From NCBI RefSeq assembly GCF_030263895.1, contig NZ_CP127161.1, forward strand, positions 2,294,001 through 2,358,000: 64,000 nucleotides of DNA, in the 5' to 3' direction. The notes beneath the pieces were generated by a model. It was not told where the DNA came from, made no database searches, and was given only the letters and a program-made list of their open reading frames with translations. A program made the position numbers and the translations under genes. Each line of letters starts with the position of its first letter. Within the stretch, counting starts at the first letter, position 1. Positions 1 through 8,133 of this stretch are shown here, piece by piece. This DNA comes from Proteiniborus sp. MB09-C3. Lineage in GTDB: Bacteria; Bacillota; Clostridia; Tissierellales; Proteiniboraceae.

Positions 1-324
1 TTTGTAGATGATGAAGAAATTAGAGAGCTTAACAGAGAATATCGTGATGTAGATAAATCCACCGATGTTCTATCTTTTCCCTTAGATGAAAATGAATTTG
101 ATATACCTGGAGATACTCTTCTTGGGGATATAGTGATTTCGGCGGAGACTGCAAAAAGACAGTCCGAGGAATATGGACATTCATTAGAAAGAGAAATTGC
201 ATATCTTACAGCTCACAGTATGTTCCATTTAATGGGATATGATCATATGAATGAAACTGATAAGCATGTTATGAGGGATAAAGAAAAGAAAGTTATGATG
301 TCTTTAGGTATTTTTAGAAATTAA
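1..324 (+). CDS. ybeY: Endoribonuclease YbeY, 3' part (5' end outside window)
   Basis: The reading frame is open from the first base, so only the last 107 codons are present. YbeY is a zinc-dependent endoribonuclease that acts in 16S rRNA 3'-end maturation and ribosome quality control. The family signature is visible: the metal-binding run AHSMFHLMGYDH supplies the H-x3-H-x5-H triad, and the upstream DKSTDVLSFP segment is also typical of the family. The usual first residue after the leading histidine is Gly (HGxLHLxGYDH); here it is Ser. It is followed 19 bases later by the dgkA-like gene, the common ybeY-dgkA-era order of Firmicutes. Confidence 0.95.
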   Translation, partial: FVDDEEIRELNREYRDVDKSTDVLSFPLDENEFDIPGDTLLGDIVISAETAKRQSEEYGHSLEREIAYLTAHSMFHLMGYDHMNETDKHVMRDKEKKVMMSLGIFRN

Positions 325-343
325 TTTAGATAGGTGTTGCCAT

Positions 344-1042
344 GTGAAAGTAAGAAAGTTAATTGACAGCTTTAACTATGCAGTATCAGGGATTATTTAT
401 ACCCTTAAGACTCAAAGAAATATGAGGATTCACTATGCTGCTGCTATTCTAGTACTTTTTTTAAGCCTTTTTTTGAACTTTACTAGAATAGAGCTACTAT
501 TATTGTTCTTTACAATATCCTTAGTTATAATTGCAGAGATGATTAATACAGCAATAGAAAAAACTATAGATATGTATACTAAAGACTATCATCCTCTTGC
601 TGAAATAGCAAAGAATGTGGCAGCAGGTTCTGTACTAATTGCTGCCATTAATGCTATAATTGTAGCATATCTACTTTTCTTTGATAGGATCAATCCACTT
701 GCAGAAAAGATGATATTCAAAATAGGAAATTCTAATATACATATGACATTTATAAGTATTATATTAGTTATAATACTGACTATTGTAATAAAAGCAAAGA
801 CTAATACTGGTACACCTTTTAAAGGCGGTACTATAAGTGGACATTCATCAATAGCTTTTTCTGCTGCAACTGCTATATTGTTCATATCCAAAAACTTTTT
901 TTTAGGGTCATTAGGCTTTCTTATAGCTTTCTTAGTAGCAGAAAGTCGCATAGAAAATAAAATACATACTTTTATTGAAGTATTTGCTGGTGCATTATTA
1001 GGAATACTAATCACTGTACTTATTTTTAAGTTCATTGGTTAG
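344..1042 (+). CDS. Diacylglycerol/undecaprenol kinase fused to PAP2-type phosphatase
   Basis: This 232-residue membrane protein starts with GTG. Residues 1-115 match the small integral-membrane DgkA kinase family, including the catalytic stretch EMINTAIEKTID. In Firmicutes this kinase usually phosphorylates undecaprenol for wall-lipid recycling. Residues 130-232 form a PAP2 phosphatase-like half: the SGH motif lies in GGTISGHSSIAF and a later SR-x5-H motif reads SRIENKIHTFIE. The PAP2 half lacks a clear KxxxxxxRP motif and has Glu where Asp usually follows the last His, so catalysis by it is likely but not certain. About six to seven hydrophobic segments are visible. Joining a lipid kinase to a lipid phosphatase suggests one protein feeding undecaprenyl phosphate pools from both the alcohol and the diphosphate; that is inference. 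Confidence 0.88.
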   Translation: MKVRKLIDSFNYAVSGIIYTLKTQRNMRIHYAAAILVLFLSLFLNFTRIELLLLFFTISLVIIAEMINTAIEKTIDMYTKDYHPLAEIAKNVAAGSVLIAAINAIIVAYLLFFDRINPLAEKMIFKIGNSNIHMTFISIILVIILTIVIKAKTNTGTPFKGGTISGHSSIAFSAATAILFISKNFFLGSLGFLIAFLVAESRIENKIHTFIEVFAGALLGILITVLIFKFIG

Positions 1043-1062
1043 ATGGAGGGACGAGATCTGGT

Positions 1063-2322
1063 ATGTATATGCGGATTATATTAGTGTTTGTGTTGTTGCT
1101 TTTCTCTGCGTTTTTCTCTAGCTCTGAGACTGCTATTACCTCTATTCCTATATCTAAAATACGTCAGCTTAAAGAAGAGGATGAAGAATCTTCAGAAATA
1201 TTGAAAAGCATGAAGAGAAAAACAAATGACATTATTGCCTCCATACTTATTGGCAATAATATAGTAAATACTGCAGCGACAGCGGTATTAACTGAGCTAA
1301 TCGTAGAAAACTTTGTTTCAAAGAACTCAACCTTAATTGCTACTATTATCATGACTATATTGATATTAGTTATCGGAGAAATAACTCCTAAATCCTTTGC
1401 TGCACAAAATCCTGTTAAAGTAGCTGTAAAGGTTGCAAAACCCTTAGAACTTCTAGCAACAATTTTTAAGCCTATTCTCTTTATATTAACTAATATTACT
1501 AATGGGATAATTAAGCTTCTAGGTGGAGAGGTGGTAACTAATACTCCCTTCGTAACTGAAGAAGAAATTAGATCCTTAGTAGATGTAGGTGAAGAAGAAG
1601 GTACTATAAGGCATCAGGAAAAAGAAATGATCGAGGGAATATTTGAAATCAATGATATTGATGTTACTGAGGTTATGGTACCTAGGATTGATATCGTGGC
1701 TATTTCGGAGGATTCTAATTTGAGAGAAGCTCTAAATATCGTAATTACATATGGTCATTCAAGAATCCCTGTATACAAAGATACAATTGACAATATAGTA
1801 GGTATTTTATATGCAAAGGATATATTGCCTTTTGCTTCCTTAAATGATCAAAGATTTGATGAAAAAAAAGTAACGGAAATTATGAGACTTGCTTATTATG
1901 TTCCTGAAACAAAAAATGTAAATCAATTGTTAAAGGAATTACAACAGCAAAAGGTGCACATGGCAATTGTGCTAGACGAATATGGTGGAACAGAAGGGCT
2001 TGTTACAATAGAGGATATATTAGAAGAGATAGTGGGAGACATACTAGATGAATATGACAATGAAGTTGATTTAATAGAGAAAATAAATGATAATGAGTTT
2101 TTAGTAAAAGCAGATATTTCTCTAGAAGAAATCAATGAAATTTTTGAAACCAATCTGCCGGAAGAGGACTTTGATTCCTTAGGAGGATTTGTATTTAGCA
2201 CTTTAGGCAGAGTTCCTGTACAGGGAGATATAGTTGTCTATGAAAATTTACAGATGACAGTAGTGGAATTAGATAATAGAAGAATAGTTACTATTGAAGT
2301 AAGAAAAAAGGAAGAGCTATAA
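1063..2322 (+). CDS. CNNM/CorC-HlyC family membrane protein with CBS pair
   Basis: The 419-residue protein has the three-part layout of the CNNM/CorC family. An N-terminal DUF21 membrane domain (about residues 1-180, opening with a hydrophobic helix and the FSSSETA motif) is followed by a pair of CBS domains (about 190-320, with VMVPRIDIVAI and HSRIPVYKDTIDNIVGILY). A C-terminal CorC_HlyC domain (about 330-415, with DFDSLGGFVF) completes it. The family is linked to magnesium or cobalt efflux and ion homeostasis, and the CBS pair is expected to bind an adenine nucleotide. It sits between dgkA and the DUF3048 lipoprotein gene, all co-directional. A TGGAGGGA ribosome-binding site lies 11-13 bases before the ATG; the ATG at 1069 is an alternative. 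Confidence 0.9.
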   Translation: MYMRIILVFVLLLFSAFFSSSETAITSIPISKIRQLKEEDEESSEILKSMKRKTNDIIASILIGNNIVNTAATAVLTELIVENFVSKNSTLIATIIMTILILVIGEITPKSFAAQNPVKVAVKVAKPLELLATIFKPILFILTNITNGIIKLLGGEVVTNTPFVTEEEIRSLVDVGEEEGTIRHQEKEMIEGIFEINDIDVTEVMVPRIDIVAISEDSNLREALNIVITYGHSRIPVYKDTIDNIVGILYAKDILPFASLNDQRFDEKKVTEIMRLAYYVPETKNVNQLLKELQQQKVHMAIVLDEYGGTEGLVTIEDILEEIVGDILDEYDNEVDLIEKINDNEFLVKADISLEEINEIFETNLPEEDFDSLGGFVFSTLGRVPVQGDIVVYENLQMTVVELDNRRIVTIEVRKKEEL

Positions 2323-2352
2323 ATAAGCTGCTTCACATAAGGGGGAAAAATT

Positions 2353-3426
2353 ATGACTAAAAAAACATCTATTACAATTATTTTATTATTATTGCTAGTA
2401 CTTATAAGTGCAACTGCCTGTAGAAATAAAGATAAAAACACTAATAATATGGATCCAATAATAGAAGAGGATATTGATAAAGACCAAGAAGGAGAAGAAA
2501 ACACCAAAGAAGATGAATCAGGTGTATTATCAGATGGAATTCCTTCACCTTTAAGTGGTATATATGGGGAAGAGGAGAAGGTAAATAGGAGACCGGTAGC
2601 AGTAATGTTTGATAATGATCCTAAGGCTAGATGGCAGGCAGGACTTAGTCAAGCAGAGGTAGTATATGAGTTTTTAGTAGAGCCTCCTTATACAAGATAT
2701 ATGGGTATTTTTTTGTTGAATGAGCCTGAAGTCATTGGTCCTGTAAGAAGTGCAAGACCATATTTCATAGCTACTTTATTAGAATATGATCCTTTATATG
2801 TTAGGGTTGGAGGAAGTGAACAAGCAAAGGAAGATGTAAAAAAACATAAAGTGGCAGATATTGATGGATTATATAGTGGAGTTTTTTGGAGAAACACTAA
2901 AATAGGCAAAAAAGCTCCTAATAATACTTATACAAGTATGGAAGGCATCCGAAAGGAACAAAAAAGGCTTAATTATAAGGAGACAGGAGACTATAAGGGA
3001 TTTCTTTTTAATGATAAGGATTTAGATATAGAAGGTAAGGAAGCAAAGGAAATTTTGATTAAGTACTATTCAAGCAATACCACTAAATATGAATATGATG
3101 CTGAAAATAAGGTATATAAAAGATATAAGGATAAAAAACTGCATATAGATGAGACTGATGAAAAACTTGTATTAGCAAAAAATATTTTTATATTAGAAGC
3201 CAACACTAAAATAATAGATGGCGAAGGAAGAATGGAAATACAAGTAATAGGTCAAGGAAAAGGATACTATATAACTAATGGTAAATATATAAATATAACC
3301 TGGAAAAAGGCTTCTATCAATGATAAAATAATTTTCCTAGATGAAAAAGGAAATGAGATTAAATTGAATCCAGGAATCACGTGGATACAGTTTACTAAGC
3401 CAGATCCAGATGTAGATATTATTTAA
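2353..3426 (+). CDS. DUF3048 domain lipoprotein (YerB-like)
   Basis: The 357-residue protein begins with a lipoprotein signal peptide. A hydrophobic stretch ends in the lipobox SATAC, so Cys23 is the expected lipidated residue, followed by an acidic low-complexity linker (residues 30-58). The rest matches DUF3048, the family of Bacillus YerB, in two halves: an N-terminal part with RRPVAVMFDNDPKARWQAG and GPVRSARPYF, and a C-terminal part ending in ITWIQFTKPD. The biochemical role is not established; an extracytoplasmic envelope function is likely. An AGGGGGAA site precedes the ATG. It lies in a co-directional run with cdd 14 bases downstream. Confidence 0.88.
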   Translation: MTKKTSITIILLLLLVLISATACRNKDKNTNNMDPIIEEDIDKDQEGEENTKEDESGVLSDGIPSPLSGIYGEEEKVNRRPVAVMFDNDPKARWQAGLSQAEVVYEFLVEPPYTRYMGIFLLNEPEVIGPVRSARPYFIATLLEYDPLYVRVGGSEQAKEDVKKHKVADIDGLYSGVFWRNTKIGKKAPNNTYTSMEGIRKEQKRLNYKETGDYKGFLFNDKDLDIEGKEAKEILIKYYSSNTTKYEYDAENKVYKRYKDKKLHIDETDEKLVLAKNIFILEANTKIIDGEGRMEIQVIGQGKGYYITNGKYINITWKKASINDKIIFLDEKGNEIKLNPGITWIQFTKPDPDVDII

Positions 3427-3440
3427 TGGGGTGATTTTTA

Positions 3441-3836
3441 GTGAATGTTAAGGAATTAATAAGTAAAGCCTTGGAGGCTAGAGAAAAGGCATATGTGCCT
3501 TATTCAGACTTTAAAGTAGGAGCTGCATTACTTTCAAAAAGTGGCAATATTTATACAGGCTGCAATATTGAATCTGCTTCCTATACCCCAACGATTTGTG
3601 CCGAAAGAACTGCCATTTCAAAAGCGGTTTCTGAGGGGGATAGAGAAATAGAAGCCATAGCAGTAGTAGGGAATCCTCAAGATTATACTTATCCTTGTGG
3701 TGTATGTAGACAAGTAATTAGGGAATTTGGCAAAGATGCAACATTGATAATTGCAAAAAACGAGGAAGAATATAAGGTTTATAAACTAGAAGAATTGCTG
3801 CCATTTAGTTTTGGGCCTGAAGATCTTGACAAATAG
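3441..3836 (+). CDS. cdd: Cytidine deaminase
   Basis: This 131-residue enzyme deaminates cytidine and deoxycytidine to uridine and deoxyuridine in pyrimidine salvage, in the cytoplasm. The zinc site of the small homotetrameric family is intact: TICAERTAI carries the first cysteine and the proton-shuttle glutamate, and PCGVCRQ carries the other two cysteines. Length is typical. The GTG start is supported by GGGGTGA seven bases upstream. Its place just before era is the standard Firmicutes arrangement. Confidence 0.97.
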   Translation: MNVKELISKALEAREKAYVPYSDFKVGAALLSKSGNIYTGCNIESASYTPTICAERTAISKAVSEGDREIEAIAVVGNPQDYTYPCGVCRQVIREFGKDATLIIAKNEEEYKVYKLEELLPFSFGPEDLDK

Positions 3837-3850
3837 TAAACGGGAGTGAA

Positions 3851-4741
3851 ATGATGAAATATAAATCAGGATTTGTAACTATAATCGGAAGACCAAATGT
3901 AGGAAAATCTACACTTTTAAATTATATCATAGGCGAAAAAATGGCAATAGTCTCAGATAAGCCTCAAACTACCAGAAATAGAATTCAATGTATCTATACA
4001 GGTGATAATTTTCAAATTATTTTTATTGATACGCCTGGCATACACAAGCCTAAAAACAAGCTTGGGGAATATATGGTAAATGTATCAAAAGAAACATTAT
4101 CTGAGGTTGATACTATACTATGGCTTGTAGATGAGAGTCTTGAAATGGGGCCAGGAGATAAATTTATATTTGAAGAATTAAAAGACATTAAAACAGATAA
4201 AATATTAGTAATTAACAAAATTGATAAATTGAAACCTGAAGAGATAGAAGCAATTAAAAAAAATTACGCAGAGCTAGGCATTTTTAAAGAAATCATTCCA
4301 TTATCTGCAATTAAAGGAAAGGGTGTAGATTCTTTAATAAAGGCAATATTAAAGCAGCTGCCTGAAGGCCCACAATTCTTTCCTGCTGATATGATTACTG
4401 ACCAGCCTGAAAGACAAATTGTTGCAGAGATTATAAGAGAAAAGGCTCTTAATTATCTTGACGAGGAAGTTCCTCATGGAATTGCAGTAGGCATAGAGTC
4501 AATGAGGCAAAGAGAAGGTAAGGATATTATAGATGTTAATGCTGTAATTTATTGTGAAAGGGAATCTCACAAGGGAATTATTATTGGGAAAAATGGAAGA
4601 AAACTAAAGGGCATTGGTAAAAGTGCAAGACAAGATATAGAAGCTTTATTAGGAAGTCAAATATATCTTGAGCTTTGGGTAAAGGTGGAGAAGAACTGGA
4701 GAGAAAAAGAAAAACTGATTAAATATTTCGGATATAAATAA
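3851..4741 (+). CDS. era: GTPase Era
   Basis: Era is an essential GTPase that binds the 3' end of 16S rRNA and checks 30S subunit assembly. The 296-residue protein shows G1 GRPNVGKST, G3 DTPG, G4 NKID and, at the C-terminus, a type II KH RNA-binding domain with GIIIGKNGRKLKGIG. Length and domain order are normal. Two adjacent ATG codons (3851 and 3854) are possible; the GGGAGTG site fits either. Functionally it belongs with ybeY at the start of the window, both acting in small-subunit maturation. Confidence 0.98.
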   Translation: MMKYKSGFVTIIGRPNVGKSTLLNYIIGEKMAIVSDKPQTTRNRIQCIYTGDNFQIIFIDTPGIHKPKNKLGEYMVNVSKETLSEVDTILWLVDESLEMGPGDKFIFEELKDIKTDKILVINKIDKLKPEEIEAIKKNYAELGIFKEIIPLSAIKGKGVDSLIKAILKQLPEGPQFFPADMITDQPERQIVAEIIREKALNYLDEEVPHGIAVGIESMRQREGKDIIDVNAVIYCERESHKGIIIGKNGRKLKGIGKSARQDIEALLGSQIYLELWVKVEKNWREKEKLIKYFGYK

Positions 4742-4854
4742 TTTAAAGGAAGCACATTTTGTTCATTTTAACTTTAATAGCACAATTTGTATTGAATTAA
4801 AAAAATATATAGTAACAAACTAGTATATACATTATCATTTTAGGAGGGCAAAAT

Positions 4855-4995
4855 ATGTTAATGAATAAAATGTGGAAAATATTTGAGAGTACTGGAAATG
4901 TAGATGCATATTTATATTATAGAGAATGTTACAATTCATTAAATAAAGAGAAAAGTGGAGTATTAAACATTACTAAAGAGGAGAAAAGAGCTTAA
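4855..4995 (+). CDS. yqzL: YqzL-like small protein
   Basis: A 46-residue ORF lies in the 280-base gap between era and recO, with a strong TAGGAGGG site five bases before the ATG at 4855. The product begins MLMNKMWKIFESTGNVDAYL and includes a YLYYREC segment, which resembles the small YqzL proteins found at exactly this era-recO position in many Firmicutes. The function is unknown. An in-frame ATG at 4861 is an alternative start. Synteny plus the ribosome-binding site make it a likely real gene despite its size. Confidence 0.8.
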   Translation: MLMNKMWKIFESTGNVDAYLYYRECYNSLNKEKSGVLNITKEEKRA

Positions 4996-5020
4996 TAGGT
5001 GTCAGACCTGAGGTGAATAA

Positions 5021-5764
5021 ATGGTATTAGAGACGGAAGGATTAGTGCTAAGACAGACAAAATATGATGAGTGGGATAAAATACTTACTATATTCACAAG
5101 AAATAACGGAAAGGTTCAAGCTATTGCAAAAGGTGCAAGACGGCCTAAAGGAAGTTTGGTAGCAGGCACGCAAGTTTTTAGCTGTAGTGATTTTTTATTG
5201 TATCGGGGAAGAAATCTGTATCAAGTCAATCAAGCAGATATGATAGAGTCCTTTTTTTCGCTTAGAGATGACTTATATAAGCTTGCATATGCTACATATA
5301 TTATTGAATTAGTTGATGCAGGAGCTGTAGAAGAACTTGCAAATGTAAAGCTTTTTGACCTGTCAATTAAAACGCTTAGAGTTCTTTCAAAGCTAAATAA
5401 AGATTATAAAAAGCTTCTTGCAGCATTTGAATTAAAATATATAAGTTTTATTGGGTTTAGGCCTCATTTAAGAAGCTGTGTGGTTTGTAATAGCGAATTA
5501 GGCAGCAGAGCAAAATTTAGCAGTGAACAGGGTGGCACTATATGCGAAAACTGTTCATCTGGTTATTACGGGCATGTAGTAAGCAAAGAAGTAATTAGAA
5601 AGATTGAGGAACTACTCTATATTCCTTTAGATAATATGGATGATCTATCTATATCCTTAAAGGAAATAGATATTATAGAAAAGTTAATATCAGGCTATAT
5701 AATGAATCACATAGAAAAAAGGAATTTTAAATCATTAGAATTTTTAAAGAGCTTAGAAGAATGA
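5021..5764 (+). CDS. recO: DNA repair protein RecO
   Basis: RecO (247 residues) is a recombination mediator that works with RecR and RecF to load RecA onto SSB-coated single-stranded DNA. The N-terminal OB-fold region starts LETEGLVLRQTKYDEWDKIL, followed by an alpha-helical part and a four-cysteine zinc motif (CVVC near residue 150, CENC near 178). Length is typical. A GAGGTGAATAA site precedes the ATG. It is the second gene of the yqzL-recO pair and is followed 13 bases later by the DUF4342 gene. Confidence 0.95.
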   Translation: MVLETEGLVLRQTKYDEWDKILTIFTRNNGKVQAIAKGARRPKGSLVAGTQVFSCSDFLLYRGRNLYQVNQADMIESFFSLRDDLYKLAYATYIIELVDAGAVEELANVKLFDLSIKTLRVLSKLNKDYKKLLAAFELKYISFIGFRPHLRSCVVCNSELGSRAKFSSEQGGTICENCSSGYYGHVVSKEVIRKIEELLYIPLDNMDDLSISLKEIDIIEKLISGYIMNHIEKRNFKSLEFLKSLEE

Positions 5765-5777
5765 AAGGAGGAGTAAA

Positions 5778-6272
5778 ATGGAAATTACTTTAGAGAATAT
5801 TGACAAGATAAGAGAAAGAACAGGTATAAGCTACAAAGAGGCAAAGGAAGTATTAGAGAAGCACAATGGAGATGTATTAGAAGCATTAATCGATATTGAG
5901 GATAACAAAAACACCTGGACTGACAATTTATCTAATAAGGGAGAAGCAATAGTAGAGAGCCTTAAGGAAATTCTTAGGAAAGGCAATGTGACAAAGATAG
6001 TAGTTAAAAAGGATGGAGAGACTATTGTAAACTTACCAGTTACCGCTGGAGCTATAGGAGTTATACTGGCATTGCCATTAACTGCATTAGGTCTTACTGC
6101 AGCAGTAATCTCGAAATGCAGTATAGAGATTACTAGGGAAGATGGAGAAATAATAAATATAAATGAAATGGCAGAAAAAACAGTAGATAAAGTAAAAAAA
6201 GGATTTAAAAAAGAAGATAGATTTAACGCCACTTCAAAAGACACATCAGATGATAAAGAAACAGAAGACTAG
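5778..6272 (+). CDS. UBA/TS-N and DUF4342 domain protein
   Basis: The 164-residue protein opens with a UBA/TS-N-like three-helix module (residues about 5-43, including ERTGISYKEAKEVLEKHNGD), the fold also found at the N-terminus of elongation factor Ts. A DUF4342 region follows (about 48-135) with a hydrophobic segment around VTAGAIGVILALPLTALGL, and a charged tail. The hydrophobic part could sit in or at the membrane. The function is unknown. AAAGGAGGAG precedes the start, and the gene closes the era-recO run just before the glyS promoter. Confidence 0.75.
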   Translation: MEITLENIDKIRERTGISYKEAKEVLEKHNGDVLEALIDIEDNKNTWTDNLSNKGEAIVESLKEILRKGNVTKIVVKKDGETIVNLPVTAGAIGVILALPLTALGLTAAVISKCSIEITREDGEIININEMAEKTVDKVKKGFKKEDRFNATSKDTSDDKETED

Positions 6273-6274
6273 TA

Positions 6275-6303
6275 TTGACAATATAAAATGTTTTTGCTAG
6301 AAT
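6275..6303 (+). promoter_or_regulatory. Sigma-A promoter of the glyS T-box transcript
   Basis: TTGACA at 6275-6280 and TAGAAT at 6298-6303 are separated by exactly 17 bases. Transcription would begin near 6310, just ahead of the T-box structure. The -35 element directly follows the stop codon of the DUF4342 gene. Confidence 0.8.
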
Positions 6304-6329
6304 GTGAATTAAAAATATAAAACTGTTGC

Positions 6330-6514
6330 AATGATAAAGAAATTTACTAAGAATAATTATTAAAGAGAGTCAGGTATGGTGAAAAACTGATATAATTACT
6401 TAGTTAATGGAGCTTTAGAGCAATGTCTACTAAGTGGATATCCATAAGGGTATCAAGTAGGGTGGAACCGCGGAAGTAACCTTTCGTCCCTATCGGGATG
6501 TGGTTACTTTTTTT
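6330..6514 (+). promoter_or_regulatory. Glycine T-box leader (tRNA-sensing riboswitch) with terminator
   Basis: The T-box sequence AGGGTGGAACCGCGG is at 6459-6473. A terminator stem follows (6474-6481 paired with 6502-6509, then a T run). Upstream, Stem I can be traced: lower helix TAAAG 6335-6339 with CTTTA 6413-6417, upper helix ACTAAG 6346-6351 with CTTAGT 6399-6404, AG-bulge AGAGAG near 6364, and an apical loop GGTATGGTGAAA. The 3' side of the internal loop between the two helices contains GGA at 6409-6411, a glycine codon, which I take as the specifier. This fits the downstream glycyl-tRNA synthetase: uncharged tRNA-Gly should stabilise the antiterminator and allow glyS expression. Confidence 0.92.
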
Positions 6515-6538
6515 ATTTCTAAAAAGGAGGAATTGAAA

Positions 6539-7930
6539 ATGGAGAACAAAAAAACTATGGAGAAAATAGTGTCTCTTGCTAAGTCTAGAGGCTTTATATT
6601 TCCGGGATCTGAAATCTATGGCGGATTAGCAAACACTTGGGATTATGGCCCTCTAGGGGTAGAACTAAAAAATAATGTAAAAAAAGCTTGGTGGAAAAAG
6701 TTTGTGCAAGAGTCTACATATAATGTAGGGCTTGATTCTGCAATCTTAATGAATCCTCAAGTGTGGGTTGCTTCAGGACATGTTGGAGGCTTTAGTGACC
6801 CATTGATGGATTGTAAGAAATGTAAGGCTAGATTTAGAGCAGATAAGCTTATAGAGGACCATATTATTAAATCAGGGAAAGAACAGGTTAATGTTGATGG
6901 ATGGTCTAATGAAGCAATGGAGAATTATATAAAGGATAACGATATAAAATGTCCTGAATGCGGTGCTTTTGATTACACATCAATTAGACAATTTAATCTT
7001 ATGTTTAAGACCTTTCAAGGTGTAACTGAAGACTCAAAATCAGAGATATATCTAAGACCTGAAACAGCTCAAGGTATTTTTGTCAATTTTAAAAATATAG
7101 CTAGAACCTCCAGAAAAAAAATACCTTTTGGCATAGGACAAATAGGAAAGTCTTTTAGAAATGAAATAACACCAGGTAATTTTATTTTTAGAACTAGGGA
7201 GTTCGAACAGATGGAACTTGAGTTTTTCTGTAAACCTGGTGAGGATTTAGAATGGTTTAATTACTGGAGAGAATTCTGTAAGGACTGGTTACTTAGCTTA
7301 AATATGTCTGAAAAGAATATGAGACTTAGGGATCATGAAAAAGAGGAGCTTTCCCACTATAGCAAGGCAACAACGGATATAGAGTATCTATTTCCATTTG
7401 GCTGGGGAGAACTATGGGGTATTGCAGATAGAACCGACTTCGATCTTAAACAACATATTAATGTATCTGGACAGGAATTAAGCTATATAGATCCTGTTAC
7501 AAATGAAAAGTATATCCCATACTGTATCGAGCCTTCAGTTGGAGTAGAGAGAGTTTTATTAGCTCTTTTTATAGAAGCATATAATGAAGAAGTACTAGAA
7601 GATGGAAGCGAAAGATTAGTATTAAGATTACATCCAGCACTTTCTCCTTTTAAAGCAGCAGTCCTTCCACTTACGAAAAAATTAAGTGAACCAGCACTTG
7701 AACTATATAATAGGCTTTTAAAGAAGTTTATGGTTGATTATGATGAGGCTGGCAGTATAGGAAAGAGATACAGAAGACATGATGAAATAGGCACTCCTCT
7801 ATGTATCACATTTGATTTTGATTCGCTTGAAGATAACTGTGTAACCATAAGAGATAGAGATACAATGGAGCAACAAAGAGTTAATATAGAGGATTTAGAA
7901 AGATTGCTAGAAGAAAAACTAGAGTTTTAA
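6539..7930 (+). CDS. glyS: Glycyl-tRNA synthetase, alpha2 dimeric type
   Basis: The 463-residue class II synthetase charges tRNA-Gly with glycine. It is the single-chain eukaryote/archaea-like type rather than the two-gene alpha2-beta2 form. Visible features are the N-terminal [35 protein letters not shown], a CKKC/CPEC pair likely binding zinc, motif 2 around [28 protein letters not shown], and motif 3 ending [12 protein letters not shown]-terminal anticodon-binding domain is present. The ATG at 6539 is chosen because AAAAAGGAGG lies eight bases upstream; an earlier in-frame ATG at 6500 falls inside the leader terminator. It is controlled by the T-box leader. Confidence 0.97.
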   Translation: MENKKTMEKIVSLAKSRGFIFPGSEIYGGLANTWDYGPLGVELKNNVKKAWWKKFVQESTYNVGLDSAILMNPQVWVASGHVGGFSDPLMDCKKCKARFRADKLIEDHIIKSGKEQVNVDGWSNEAMENYIKDNDIKCPECGAFDYTSIRQFNLMFKTFQGVTEDSKSEIYLRPETAQGIFVNFKNIARTSRKKIPFGIGQIGKSFRNEITPGNFIFRTREFEQMELEFFCKPGEDLEWFNYWREFCKDWLLSLNMSEKNMRLRDHEKEELSHYSKATTDIEYLFPFGWGELWGIADRTDFDLKQHINVSGQELSYIDPVTNEKYIPYCIEPSVGVERVLLALFIEAYNEEVLEDGSERLVLRLHPALSPFKAAVLPLTKKLSEPALELYNRLLKKFMVDYDEAGSIGKRYRRHDEIGTPLCITFDFDSLEDNCVTIRDRDTMEQQRVNIEDLERLLEEKLEF

Positions 7931-7953
7931 CAATAATATACACACGTTACTTT

Positions 7954-8047
7954 TAGATCCTTCGCCTAAGGGACAGGATGACATAATAGTAGCTTTAAAT
8001 AATGTTTAGAGCTTTTTTTAGTCAACCTGAGTAGAACGAAGGGTCTA
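7954..8047 (+). repeat. Inverted GTCATCCTGA-type repeat pair enclosing the glyS terminator
   Basis: The left arm (7954-7982) begins TAGATCCTTCG and ends CAGGATGAC. The right arm (8021-8047) begins GTCAACCTGAG and ends CGAAGGGTCTA. The arms are imperfect reverse complements, able to form a hairpin of about 27 bp, with the intrinsic terminator in the loop. From general knowledge, a motif of this type (GTCATCCTGAGCGAAGCGAAGGATCT and variants) recurs between genes in many bacterial genomes, so this is probably a degenerate member of a dispersed family. Confidence 0.6.
7991..8019 (+). terminator. Intrinsic terminator of glyS
   Basis: AGCTTTAAA and TTTAGAGCT form a nine-base stem with one mismatch around a five-base loop, followed by seven T residues. 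Confidence 0.8.
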
Positions 8048-8133
8048 TTATTTTCAATGCTTGCCATGTACCTATGGATTTATTTAGTTAATTCTGATAA
8101 AATAGCTTTAGAATATACCCAAGAACTAAAGGG

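Noticed and set aside
589-1035. 148-codon open frame on the minus strand inside the kinase-PAP2 gene
   Set aside because: Antisense of a clear membrane protein; its composition reflects the complementary strand.
6500-6538. Upstream ATG extending glyS by 13 residues
   Set aside because: It lies in the T-box terminator stem; the ATG at 6539 has a perfect ribosome-binding site.
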